64,000 nt of DNA from contig JBBMOA010000020.1 of the NCBI GenBank assembly GCA_037954235.1, positions 12,701,677 to 12,765,676 of the forward strand, given 5' to 3'. This document shows positions 9,382 to 22,700 of the stretch, one piece after another; position 1 is the stretch's first letter; each line of letters opens with the position of its first letter. This DNA comes from Aulostomus chinensis. Its lineage: Eukaryota; Chordata; Actinopteri; Syngnathiformes; Aulostomidae. A model generated the notes under the pieces. That model worked only from the letters and a program-made list of their open reading frames with translations. It did not search any database and was not told the origin of the DNA. A program made the translations under genes and the position numbers.

Positions 9382-11528
9382 ATTTCACAAACTAAAAGTC
9401 CATGTTAATGTGGAGATGGTGATTATAAAATAAGGTAGTTTTAACCAAAAGAGATCAGAGATTTGTTTTCCTTTTTCTTTGGATGAAATCAGATGATGTG
9501 CTCATGTTCCTCGTTAAAATGACAGACAGTCCCAGTTCTTATGACGGTAGCCGGTTTCTATCCGTCATTAGTGTTTTTCTCAGTCTGCTTCCCTGAACAA
9601 ATACCACATGTAGGCAGCGTGTCCAGACCGTGGTCATTAATCCACAAAGATGAAAACACATATCTTTGCTCAGCCGGGGTTAACTGTGAGAGAGGAAAGA
9701 AAGAAAATGATGTGAAAACCTGGGATGCTACCAAAGAGAATGGCAAGACTTCAAAGGCACACCCACGCGAAATCCACACATTAAAACAAGGAAGTTACTC
9801 AGCACAAAGCCTGAGTAAAATATGCAGAAAAAGCTTTTGGAAAATAGCTCACATGTTTGCAAAAATATTAACACAATTTACAATTTAAACTCAGATATAA
9901 ATAACGAAACCACTTGAAAATATGTTCGTATCAACATCAGACTGCCTACAAACACACACGTCTCATGCAGAGGTCCAATTACCCTCCATCCCCCCTTGTC
10001 ACTTCCTTCAGAAGAACAAATCATCATCATTATCGTCGTCATCCAACGACCAACTCCAGTCTTTCAGGCCAAAATCAAGCAATCTGAAACAGTAAGTATC
10101 AGATTCACTGAGAGTCAAAAGCCTTTAGCGGATATGTTTGGGCAGTTCATGCCACAATCACCAGGTGGGAGCACAGAGCCGTGAGTTGTTTATGTTGTCT
10201 TTTATGTTTAAAGAGAAGGAGTTAATAGGCGCAGCAGTGTGGCGATGCAGCGGTCGGGCGAGCGGCACATCAAGCTTTGCTACTTACAGTCTCCCAGCAT
10301 GAGAGACGTTAGAATGTTGGGTTCAGAGTTGGAGGTCAGAGGTCAGTGGAGGATGATACGGAGCATGGGGCCAGAGCTGAGGGATGAGAGCTCGTTAGGT
10401 TGTAGCAAACTACAGTTTAATCATAAACTAGCATCTCCCATAACACCGCTGGACCATTTGCGAGTTCATTAGATGGCTACTGGCGCCGTGCGACACCCCT
10501 TATTGGAGCTTTAACAGCGTATGAAGATGATTCATAAAGCCTGCTGGAAGCAAAACATGCTGAGTCAGCCAAAATGTTTGACCCTTCATAGGTGCATCTC
10601 CAACGATTAGTGAGGTTAAGTGTTAAATTTTTTTTTAAAAAACCCAATTTCTAGATGTCCACTCTTAACTTGGTTATCTCGCTGCAGAGGAAACATCCTT
10701 CTTGTAGCAAGAAAAATTTCAACTAAGCTGCTAATTCCATGATTTGACTCAAAAAAGTGTGAGTAAGGTTTAGTCTGCCGCGTTTACAAGCGCAGTAAAA
10801 GACAATGTAATGGAAGTGTCAGAGACCTGTATGATTAGTATACGGTGCTGTTAAACTTGTATTTCTACATCTCTGTTTACGCCGAAACATTTCTCAGCCA
10901 GCGTCACTGTTAGCTGCCATGCGCTGATGGGGATTTAGCAATATTTCAGATCAACGGGTGATTACGGTGGTGAGCTTGAGTGGCAAATCTAACCCCGTTG
11001 TACCAAGGAAGCGGAAGTGATTGAGGTCGTGATCTTGTTAGCGCGTTAAGTTTTGCTTATTTAGACTCGATTACTTCACTCCCCAGTATTTTTCGACTCC
11101 TTTTTCCAGAAGCAGAGAACAACCTCGCTTGCAATTACTTACTTAATGCTGCTTACCTGAGATAACGAGTACGTTTGTCTTGTTATACTGAGAAAACAAA
11201 GAGCGGTTAGCTCTGTTTTACTCGTTACTTGTTGTCCTTAGAGAGTAGTAACAAGCTAATTACATTGTTATCTTGAGGAAATTATAGGTTTTTTTCAACT
11301 GGATCCCCCTTTTGACCTGTTGAATCAGTCGTACACACAGTGGATCTGTAAATCTGTAAACGTGTTGCTATGATGTTTTTTTTTTTTTAATGTGCAAACA
11401 CAGAATGTTGCTATCTGTTGATGCTGAGACGTGAACGTGTGGTTTTTGACTTTTCCCCAACTTCTCCTTGTGGAATGCGGTCAACTACCGGTTCCTTGTG
11501 AAATCCCAGGGAAATCAAAAGCAGCATA

Positions 11529-11532
11529 TTAG
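11529..11532 (-). CDS. rock2: rock2 exon 32, tentative last 4 coding nt
   Basis: Exon 31 ends ...GGGAAAACCAG|GTTAGA, i.e. Gly-Lys-Thr plus two bases of the next codon. In ROCK1 the protein ends GKTS. On the minus strand an acceptor (TTTTCTCATGATAACCAG) at 11533 followed by CTAA would complete Ser and a stop, and the total then divides exactly (4236 nt). The alternative is read-through of exon 31 to a stop at 11556, adding 55 non-conserved residues. Confidence 0.4.
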
Positions 11533-14500
11533 CTGGTTATCATGAGAAAACAAGCTTATTGTCTCAACACGACAGCATTAAAAGAGGAGTTATAAACGCG
11601 ACTGTTCTCAGATTTAGTGCCTTTCTGCCAAACCGCTTCTAGGTGAGTTTTAACAACAGCTGATGATAATGAGCTCTGTACTTCAGTGAACGAGTCATCA
11701 TAAGGTAACATGTAACATTCTAACCTGGTTTTCCCTGATGGCTGCTGCTGCTGCTGCTGCTGCTGCTGTCTGCTGGATTGGATTTTGATGGCTCCGCGAT
11801 GCGGTGACATGTGCGGCGAGCTCCTGGGCGAAGGTCGCGGTGAGACCCGAGGGGAGTGCCGTGGCGGGGCTTCGGGGAGTTGCGTCTGGGCTGCGGGGGG
11901 GCTCACGGTCGGGTGCTTTCTCGGGATGCGTTTGAGGAGGTGACTGACCCAACGTTGCTGCTCCTCCTGACTGCTGGTCAGTAAAAGCAGATCTTTGGCC
12001 GTGGACATGTCGTAGTTCACTGTTGAGGAGAGAGATAAGATGATGAGTTTGGTTCGAGAGACACACACAAAAATAGAAAAGGGAATGCTACTACAATGAG
12101 AAAATAATCATGTGTTTCTGCACTCTCTGGTGTATTTTCTATTTCAGTGGAGTATTTATTCAAGAACAAATACACACAAGACAACAGATGTGTGAGCTCC
12201 CTACGCATACGATGCCTGACGAATGTGTGGCCTTCTAACTCGGGACTACTGACCCCTGCAGGGCACAATGACCTCCTCCTTCCTGTCCAGGTGATCTTTA
12301 TGGCACTTTGTGTGGCAGCGGCGGCACTCAAGAGCAGGCGGCGGCTTGAAGACGTGCCAGAGGGGCCGAGTGCAGGCCTCGCAGCTGGAGGGGAAGTGAT
12401 AGAGCGTGAGGATGAACTCGTGGCCCTTGTGGCTGATGTAGGCGGGGCGATCGCCGTAAGGAGTGGGCTCCACCACCACCTCCTGGTCACGCTTACTCTC
12501 GCCTTCGTTGGCGTATAGGATCTGTGGACAGGCCGGGGAGGGAGTGAATGGATGATTTATGGAAGCTAACGGATGAACTTGTGTCAGACTTTATGTTAAA
12601 CGGCGAAATAGACAGAAAGTCAACAATCCTGAAGTGAATTCATGCGTTACAACTGTGTTACCTGGAATATCCGTGGGATCTCTTTAGCGTCTGCGCGGTA
12701 AACATCCGTCTGAGTGACCGGTCGGACATGAAACAGCTTACTGTGGTAGAGAGACAGAGATTGAGGCTCTCAAAAGATAATCAGCGCGATTATTGTCAAC
12801 TTTGTTACGGATTAAATCAAATAAATCGAATGATGGCTATTACATGGTCTAAATAAATGATTGGATGATTTATTAACAAAGTTTTCTGTGCGCCAAATTC
12901 TTCATGATAATATTTAGAATCATGTCGATCGAATGCTGCACTGAATGACTCACTCGATGTCCAGGGTCATGAAGGGGTTGGCCTGCTCTCGGTCCAGCTC
13001 GCTATTGTAGAACAGGATCTTTTTACTGCTCACCACCACATACTGTAAAAGGACAAAGGAAGTTTGTTAATAGATACGATTCAGTGGTAATTACCAGGAA
13101 AACAGATCAGTAAATACACAAGTACTCGTCGTGTCTGCATTACTTTTTTGTCCCAGCCGAACCGCTTGGTGTGTTTGGTAGGAAGTGAAATCCAGCCTTC
13201 TAACCTGGAGTCTGGAGAAAACAGGAAAGATGTTAAACGCTCAGAGGCTTTTAATCAGCAGCACTTAAAAGAGAAGCTTGACATTTTAAAACATTGGTGG
13301 CATTTCTCTTGAACACTCATCGTTCTGAGAGGAAACGACTCCTTCCTTGAGAAAAAAAAGGGGCAGAGAGCCCTGTTTCCTGGTTTCTATTCAATAGGAA
13401 TCACCTGCACGAAATGCAGCAGTGTATAAGAGACATTTTCTCCTCATCTTTTGCAGTGTGACCAGAGCAGGCCAGCATCAAATTCTGAGTACGCGCGTGT
13501 CCAGTAGACATGAAAAGGGATTAGAGCTCAGCAGAGGCAGAGTCAACAGAGTGGAGGGATAAGCTGAAATCCTGCTGGCTTGAACCAAGGTCGGGGCTTT
13601 TTCTTTCTCAAATGGATGAACTTAGGAGAACACATTGTAGTCTAATTTCAAAGAACAAAAGCCGATGAAGCGTTGTTGGGTCAATTGGAGTCTACATCCC
13701 CATCCCCAGTTTGAACCGCCATGCAGGGTCACCTGCGGGCTCAGGCTCAGGTTCAGGCTGCTCGTAGGTCAGGGCCAGGGGACGGTGACCCTGCTCCGCC
13801 CGCCCATCGTATTCTTCTTCCTCCTCAGAGTCAGAGTCAAAGAGACCCCGGGCCGAGCGAAGGTTGGGTCGCGTGTCGATGCAGACTGATTTGTGCGTGC
13901 GCTGGTAGGTGAAGGACATTGATTCGGAGGTGCTAGAGTGAGTAATGCGTACTGCATCCCGACCCAGAAGAGAGAACGGGAGGTTGAAATGAAGGGAGAA
14001 GGGAAAAAGAGAAAAAGAAAGAATAAAGAGAAAAGGGTGAATAACAAATCAGCCTTGCAAATGAAGAGAATCTAAGAGAAAACAAAAACAGGAAACAGCA
14101 GAAAGAAGAATGCAGGAAGTGCATGCAGGCCTGGAGGAGGGAGATGAGGCGCCCCCCCGCGCCATGTCTACCTGGGTATCCTTCAGCCACATCCAGGTCG
14201 TTGCCACTGCTGATGCTGGTGGAGTCCATCGAGTGAACGCTGAGGGAGGTGAGCTGGCAACGAAGCTGCTCAATGTCACTGTCCTTGCTGGCCAACGCCA
14301 TCTGAAGTTCCAGACGCACTTGGTTCTCCTCTGCGATGAGCTTAAGAACATATACAAGCAGGTTCTAGATCAGTCACGGAACCTCGGATGAAATCTCGGA
14401 TATCAGCTTTTTGGAAGAGTGCTGAGGTTATTTTCAGGCCAGGAATATTAAAAAAAAAATACTTGAGGATGAGGATGAAACTTGGAGGAAGGGTGGAGCC

Positions 14501-17500
14501 TAGACTGTGAGGGAACCTTTACATTTTAGGGCAAATCTCAATCACAGGAACAGAGACATTTTTTTTTCCCATTTTCATTAGAATATGAGAGAATGTTGAT
14601 AGGCCAGATTGGGTTCCTTAACAGAGTGATCGTGGGTGGAATAATGTATTAAACTGGTCCCAAAAATGACTGTTTCACCCTAATAATTGCGTTTAAAAAA
14701 AAATCAGAATGCAGGGAAATTTATGTTCTTGTACACAATTTAACCATTTAAACATAAAACCTTCTATTTTGCACATTTCACACATACAGTGCAAACCCAG
14801 TACAGATAGTACACACACACACACACTTTTTTATACAGAATATATATAGAATTCCGTGATTTACCAAGGACGCACACAACAAAATCACAACCAAGCCCTA
14901 TAATTATACAAAAGATCATTTTTTGGCCCAAAATTGATCGAGTCAATATTTAGATTTGTTGACAGAAGGAAGTCACCGCTACATCCTCTGGAAGTTCATT
15001 CCACGCTTTTACCACACTAAGTGTGAGGAAGTTTGATTTTTTCCCCCTCCTTTCCGAGTGGCATATTAGCGGGAATAATTTGAAGGAATTCCCTCTCAAC
15101 TCATACAGATTGATCCAAAAGTGGATGAGAGGCTCAGCAGTGAAACCATATAATCTGTGAACTAGCATGTATACCTCAATCACGTCTCCTATGTAACGTA
15201 ATGATAACTTAAGGTTCTTAGCCTCTAAAAGGGAGGGCTGGCACAGTAAGACAGCCACACATTAGATGTGTTTGGACATTTGCATTCATTTTTCTGTAAA
15301 TATTTCAAGGTGGACTTGTGGTGGACGTCTCTAGTGACCTTTGAATTGTTCCGGTTGGTTGATGTGATCTAGTACCCGATGAGGTGTCGTCTCATATGCT
15401 GGAGAAGTAAGTTATAACTCCCTGGCTGAGACAATTTCTTGAAAATACTGTAATTTGCAGTTGACGTGTAGCCTCCGGTAGCTGTTACAGCACAGCAGTA
15501 AAAACTGGGAGGTAAATTTCTCTCTTGTCGTCATGGTGGCAGTGTGGGCGTACTCACCGCCTGCATCTCTGTCAGCTCTCTCTGGTATTTGATGATGGTG
15601 CTATTGAGCTTCTCCTTCTCCGTCCTCAGCTCCAGCTGCAGCTTCCTGTTCTCCTTCTCCTTCCTGTGCACCTCCGTGTCGATGCCTCTGTTGCCTCCTC
15701 TCACTGTCTCCCTCCTGTTCATCACCTCAGCAAGCTTGTTGACAGCCTGGAAGCAGAACAGCCGAGTTTACAGGTCTACTTGTGTATTCAGTAAATATAC
15801 AAAGAAGCACAAAGGATGATCAATGTTGTTTCAAGGTATATTTTCCACATTTGTTTGAGATGTCAGCCATCTTCCCCACAGTTCAGGTCTACAGCGCAAC
15901 ATTTTTCTTAACAACAAATGATGAATTGTCTGACACAACGGCCTGTGAATACATATAAAAGCCTGAAAGTCAAGGAAATAGCTCCAGACTTGTGTAGGCG
16001 CCTAGACACACACCTGAATTTTTAGCGTCCTTTCATTCTGCAGCAGCTTCTCGAAGGATATTTTGAGAGAGTTCATGTGCTTCTCCTCATCCCTGGTTTT
16101 CTGGAGCTCTGGAGAAATATAACAGCATGAAACAGCCATCTGGGGCTCAAACACTGACTTAAATGAAGCGACTGAAAGGCTATGGTACAAATTCATTAGC
16201 TTCTTTCCATAAATCATCAGCATTTATTAGACTTTTTTTTTTTAAACGCAGAAGGACACGATGCTCACGTTGCTGCATTTCTTTCAACTGGTTGTTGAGC
16301 TCCTCCTTCTCACCGGCCAGGTTGGCTACATCCACCGTCAGAGTGCGATTGGACTCCTCCAGCTAGGAATAGCAGCGACATAAACTGGTGTCATTTTATG
16401 AGTAAACTTAAGAATTTTCTGATTGCTTGACAAGAGAAAAGAAGAGAATTATTTCTTAGTTAGCACTGCTGATTGTCTGGTTCTCTTGTCTCAAAGTCAA
16501 ATGTCCTTTTTTTATGGACAGGTTTTTGGTTAAATGCTTGAAATAAGATTTGCAGTTAATACAAGCTTTAGACATTTTGTCTGTTTTGGTCAAATACATC
16601 TGTAAAATATCAAAATATTAAGATTATGTGTGTTTTGAAAAGTTGTGATAAGCGTCTAAAGAGGGACAAGAATGGTTGTAGATGGCATTAAATGAAACTT
16701 GAAACTAGTTGGAGTTGATATAAAAGTAATGTGTCTGGGTTGTAGTGCTTTTATAACATAACTCTGTACTTTAACAACTCATCATATAAGTATTGTAAAT
16801 CTTGAAGATGATCTTCAAAAGAAAATGTGCACGATCCACACGTACACCTGTTCTCCAGTGCTAATCAAACATGCGTTGACTAATTAAAGACACCATGTGA
16901 GGATTTCAATCATTTCTTATAAAATGGGATAAAGTTTTTTTGGTTTTGTTTTTTAAATGTAGGTCCCTCATTTTGGTCCATTTTCTCTCTTGCCAGTAGA
17001 TTCTCTAATTACTGATGAACTCTCAGTGGCAGTGAGGCACCGAAACACATCTCAATGTGAGAAAAAAAAAGGCAGTGAGGAAAAAGACAAGCTAGCATAT
17101 TTAGACATGAACAAAACATATTTCGAAAGACTAAAAAAAAGGAAAGGAGCTTTCAATATGCTTGTTAGTTCACAAAAAAGGGAACATAAAACTCAGTTGT
17201 TTACAGGTAAAACAGCCGGTGTACTTTTACAGGAAAAGTGTGCAGTATTAACAGGCATCTAGTGGCGAGTTAGCCAATTGCAACTAAGTCCCACACACAC
17301 ACTCCAAATGTGTAGGAGAGTTACCATGGCCCTCAAGAGTTATCGCGGTGGTAGTGTGAGTCACTGCCTAGGAATGGTTCTATAAATACAGAAACATGTT
17401 GTTGGGGTTAGATGAGCGGGGTTTTCCACCAAGTCATGACACAATGTGTTTATGGACATTTGTGTAAGCAAATGATGTTATGAAAGGCTATTAATAGTCA

Positions 17501-19758
17501 GTGATTCGTGGTACTGTTTTTCACACTGATGTTACATTAGTTTGGAGTTATTTATGTAGAATTCCTACACCACGAGTGACGTCATGTCAAAACTCCCTCC
17601 AGCATGAATGTACAAAGCTGAAGAGCCTTGGAATGGTCTTGGAATGTTCTTGCCACTGCAACCTCCTTCTAGCTTATCAAAGTACTACATAGGAACACTA
17701 CATGACATTTGTCTGTCTTTTCTGGGCTACGGTAGAAAAATGGCTGAGCCACATGAAGAAGAGCCTGCTGCTTCTGTAGATTTAATTTGTTTTCATACAT
17801 TTGTTCCGGGAACATTCACTGAAATCGAACACAATCTTGATCTCACCGAACTTATGGTGGCCTCCTTGTCGGAGAGCTCCTGCTTGTGTCTCGCCATCAT
17901 GTCTTTGATCTCCAGCTCCTTCATAATCTTCTCCTTCTCCAGGTCGGAGTATTGCTCCTCTGCGATGGAGCGAGCCAACTGTTCAGAGTCTGCCTTGGTC
18001 AGGCTGGATTCTAGCTGGGCTGTGAGGGAATCCCTGATGATGGAAATGATCGATACATTATCAAATTCCAGTTGTGCTGCGTAAACCCTGAAGACTTCAG
18101 AAAGGCAGTGATCGAAAATAGAATGCTTACAGTGGATATACAAAGTAGCAAAATGATGCCCCTTTCCCAGGGTAACTCTTTCAACGTTATTATGCATTTG
18201 TGGTTTCAGCTCTACAGGCCATGAATCCATCCATTTTAGTCAATTTGTCAGAAACAGGCTTTTTGGGTTCTGGCTCCTCCCCTGAAAAGCGCACTATTTT
18301 GTGATTGGCCAGCTATTTAAAGTGTGCCTGAAATGAAGACACGTGGGAGGAGTGTGCATAGAAAAAGATTCAGGGGCAGTTACAATTTCATTGAAGCCTC
18401 CAGTGATGCGTTATGGGGCATTAAATCTTAACGGCTTGGTGAATCACATGACTGTAGAGCGAGCTAACTCACATCAACACCACTGGGTTTTCTAAATTCA
18501 TAGCTTGTTTGTTAACAGGGACACCAGAGACCCAAATATACATGCACAAGCACAGAGAAGCACAGAAATTTTTCCCCTTTAAATTTGTAAGCACAGGAGT
18601 TTACATGCTATTTTTGGCATTTGACTGCACTGCTAAAGTAGTTAAACCTTACTCATCTGGTTCAGGGTCAACTGCTCCTTTCTGTCTGAGCAGTGAACTC
18701 ACTAAAGTTCAAGCACCACTGACCTTGATAAATCTTGTACATTCAGAAAACACATGCCGAATTTTGGAGTTTTGATCGAAGATGCATCACCGCCTCTTAA
18801 GTTTCAGACCTCAGCAGGAGAGTTTTTACCAATTCAATCCTGTTTAATGCTTCAATTTTAAGTATAAACACCTTTACTAGGTGTGTTCTTTTCGTCACTG
18901 CGGCCACGGAGGTTCCCTGATTTGTTGGTTTGTTTATTTCTCTTTGTTCGCAGGATAATATAAAAAAATCCCACCAGGCTGATTTACCTGAAACTTGGTG
19001 GGGAATTGGAATATGGTCGTAAGCACATGTACGATTTTTTCCTTTTTAAAAAAAATTATTCTCACGGGAAAATTTAAAAGGATGATAAAGAATAAAATCA
19101 GGCATATCAACAGTGATTAAAGTGGATTCGAGTAGGCTATTGGCTTTGGTGGAGGTCTGCGCTGCCATACTGCACCTTTTTTGTATTAATTTCAGTTTGT
19201 TTTCCCCCATTTTGGATTCAATCTGAACATTTTGTTTTGTTGATTTATTTTTCTACTGTCACTCTGGTGCTGGTGGTCACAGTTACCTCTCCTCTTCGTA
19301 TTCTGCCAGGCGTTGCTGTGCCCCCTTGTACAATTTATTCCTCTCCTCACATTCGTCTTTCAGCTCCCGAATCTGGGTCTTGTACAGGGTCTTGAAGAAA
19401 AAGAAGATTTTTAACTTCATTTTTATTGTTGCTATGATCGAGGTAGCCAAGGTGACAGTGAGGAATAAATTCAAAACCACAAAGGAAAATGTATGCTTCC
19501 GCTTGCCGTGAAATATTGCTCGGCTTCCAGTTGGTCCTTTAAGTCCTTCAACTGTCCGTCAGCCTCCTGTTTCTCCCTGAAACACGTCCAACAATCTGTC
19601 AATCATTCCTCTCAACGGACCGAACAACAGAGCCAAAACACTTTCCTAAATCACGTGTTGAGTGAAACTCAGAGCGACAACTGGCCAACCATGTTCCAAT
19701 GTTCTGAAGTGCAGCTGTTGTGTGAGTGAGTCTGCACTATAGGGCATTATGCTCGCTA

Positions 19759-19798
<40 letters not shown>

Positions 19799-22700
19799 TG
19801 ACCTGCGTAGCTCGTGGTTCTGCTTCTCCAGAACCTGCTTCATGTCCAGCAGGTGGTTGAGCTCCTGCTTGAGCTGCTTCTCAGAGGAGCGGAGAACCGA
19901 CAGCTGCTGGTTCTGCATCTTCAAATCACTCTGACTCAGACTCCGTTTGTGGATCTCCTGCTCCAGACGTAAGCTCAGGTTCTTTACCTGCACAGAAAAC
20001 AATGTTTACATCCATGGATCAGCGGAGAACGGCAGAACAGCACTGAGGCTGCAAATGATGATTTCTTTTGGAATCGGGTTTATGCTGCTTCTTTATCGAG
20101 ATTGGTCATTATTTTAGAATCACAAAAGTATGGCATTCGAATTTTAATGTGTGGGGATTTGTTTGGTAAATCCATGAGAATATAATAAAATAAAAGACGA
20201 GAAGCACTCCAAAACCAACCAACGATGAAATCTATTTACTACAAGCTATAAAAACTCCCGCTGATGCTTACTTTTCTGTTTGCTTGTTGTATTTTTCATC
20301 CTGATTATTGATTGAAGATAATGGAGTTGGAGTTCAAATCTACAACTGTATTATCATTACTACAAAAATAGGGTTGCAGATAAATTCAAACATAAATCAA
20401 AATCATTGTAAATCAAATACTTTGCCTGCAGATTCAACCTGATGCAACAGCCACATCGTTTTAGGAGTGAATTATGATTTTTTTTAAAAATCAAATAAAC
20501 AGTTATGCAAAGGCAAGACATTTTACAAAGAAGTCAGAGTTGTTGTTGTTTTTTTTAATTTCACGTTTCTAATCAGCGACAGGAGAGAAATAAAGGTCTT
20601 AGTAGATGATGGCAGTGTCCTTAGGTTTCAGGAGATGGAAGGGGTTACTCACAAAAAGCTTGAATGTTTTTCTTAGCAGTTTTAGTTCTGAATGGGTTAA
20701 TATTAAGATATCTATTTATGGATAAATAACGAGTAGGATCATGTGGTGCTGGTGAACTCTGAAGGTAGCCCCGGGCTGTTTTCCCGCTTGCCACGGGGAA
20801 ATTACATTTCGCTTTTAAGAAGAGCGAGTCGCACCTCTTCAGACAATTTCTCCTTTTGCGCCTCCAGCTCATCCAGCTTGTGCTGCGCCTGCTTATAGTC
20901 ACAGTCCAGCATGGAGTGATCCTTCTCCAGCTGCAGCAGCCGGCCCTCCACCTGCAGCTTTAGGTTGCGCTCCTCCAGCAGGGTGCTCTCCATCTCTGGA
21001 CCAAAAGGAAATGAGCAGGAAAGATATCAGTGGGGTGATCTCTAGGTTATCTTGACTTCCTGCTTGGACGACTCGATAAAAGTCAGAGGGCAAAAGGGCT
21101 AATCAATATTCAGTGTTTGAAGAGCAGCCTGTTAAAGCTCTCTGGACGCAACCCAAAACACTTGCAAATGCTGTTTGGCTGCGCTCCACGACATCCATCA
21201 GCCCTTCACCTTCCCCAACACCTATGTAAGGTGAAACATTTACGTGCAGATTAACTTTAAACTCCTGTCCAGTATGTTAATGCCGTGTTCCACCGCGCTT
21301 CACTCTTTCGCCTCTCCGATCGCTCACCCTTTAAGGCCTCGGATTTGGCCTCCTCGATGGACTGGTAGATGGTGTTTTTGTCGGCGAGCTTGGCTTTGGT
21401 GGCCTTGTGTTCAGACTCCTCCTGCTCTAAACTCTGCTGGAGTGATTTCAGCTTGAATGTCAGGTCGATCTCTTGGTTGCTCTTTTCCTGAACAGCCAAA
21501 CAAGATTTTGTTTTTGAAGGTTCCTTTTGGCTTTCATAGGAACATTTTACACAGATTGGACATGCAACACTACCATTAGTGTCATACTGCAACTAAGCAT
21601 TTCAAAACGAACCTTCTCCAGGTCATTGAGCCTCTCCTGTAGCTGCTTCTTTTCCGTCTGGACATTGGAGAGAGATGACTTCACCTCTTTCATCTCTTCT
21701 TCCAGGCCAGAGATGTGTCCTGATGTAGATTAATGCCAAAAGACAAGGAATTGAGAACAAGACTAATATAGAAACAGACTTGGAGTAAGATTTGTCATGG
21801 TCCTGACTGCCAGAATGAAACAGTAAAAGAAATGACAGCCCTGAAAGAAATATGTAGCAGAACCCATACGTGGAAAATCACCTGGGCTACTCAGTTCAAA
21901 CACATATATCCAAGGTGTTCCTGCACATTTTCAAAGGCGCAAAAAATACGTTAAAAAACACATTCCATATTACCCCCCCCCCCCCCCGCCCCCTCTCTCA
22001 GTGTACTCGTACGAAGATTTTTAGCAGGGGGAAAAAAACACTAGGCATCACTGCAAACAGGCAACACTTTTGTTACATGTCCCCTCTGACCTCACTGACT
22101 GGCCATTTTGCATGAACAAATTATGTTTCCGCACAAGAGCTTCTGGCTCTGGTTCGGGCCTTTGGCTTTTTACAGCCTCTTGCTTCAGTCTTGAACAGAT
22201 GTTTCCACCTATGATCTTATATTTCCCAAGGCCTGCTCCAAAATACTATTCACATCTAATCCCTGGTCCAGCTCGCGGCTCCAAGTTGTGCAACGGCTTT
22301 TCCTTGCTATTGAGTAGATGTTTACTTACACCAGCTTGTGAAGATCCTGGTTTCATCACATGAGGTTAGGGTAGTGAATTAACCTTACGCTTTTTTTTTG
22401 TGTAAATCTGATACTTATTTAAGGCTAAATATTCCGTCCATTAATCGGTCTAAACAATAGAAAGAGTGGTGAAATAATGTCAAGATAGCAATATATCGAG
22501 TTTTTTTTTCTACGCGATACTGTGACGATATCGCGTCGCGATATGTGGTGATAAAATCGCATCGTGACGTCTGGCTTCAATCAATAAAGTCTTACCCTGC
22601 AGCTCAGCAATGATATCAGTTCCAAGGACCCGGTCACGTTTCTCAGTCTCCAAATCGGCCCGCACTCCCATCAGCTGAGTCTCCAGCTCCATCTTGCTGG

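Larger units (their letters stand above)
5151..11528. other. Spacer between LRG1-like gene B and rock2 3' end
   Basis: About 6.4 kb without a recognisable protein-coding exon. It contains CA microsatellites (5683-5722 and 9345-9381), a 3' fragment of the SINE family (5936-6036), a perfect 15-bp-arm hairpin (7514-7548), and presumably the rock2 3'-UTR at its right end. The longest open frames (for example 9541-9888, plus strand) have no domain-like pattern and no splice support. Confidence 0.5.

Noticed and set aside
9541..9888. 115-residue plus-strand open frame
   Set aside because: No family resemblance, no splice or promoter context, and an overlapping open frame on the other strand.
11556..11724. 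55-residue read-through extension of rock2 exon 31
   Set aside because: A good donor ends the exon at 11725 and the extension resembles no ROCK tail. Kept only as an alternative.
12147..12518. 123-residue plus-strand open frame
   Set aside because: It is the antisense shadow of rock2 exon 30, whose C1 zinc finger is certain.
22500..22570. CGATA/TATCG-rich stretch as a protein-binding array
   Set aside because: It looks like the low-complexity end of an old transposon relic, and no regular spacing is seen.
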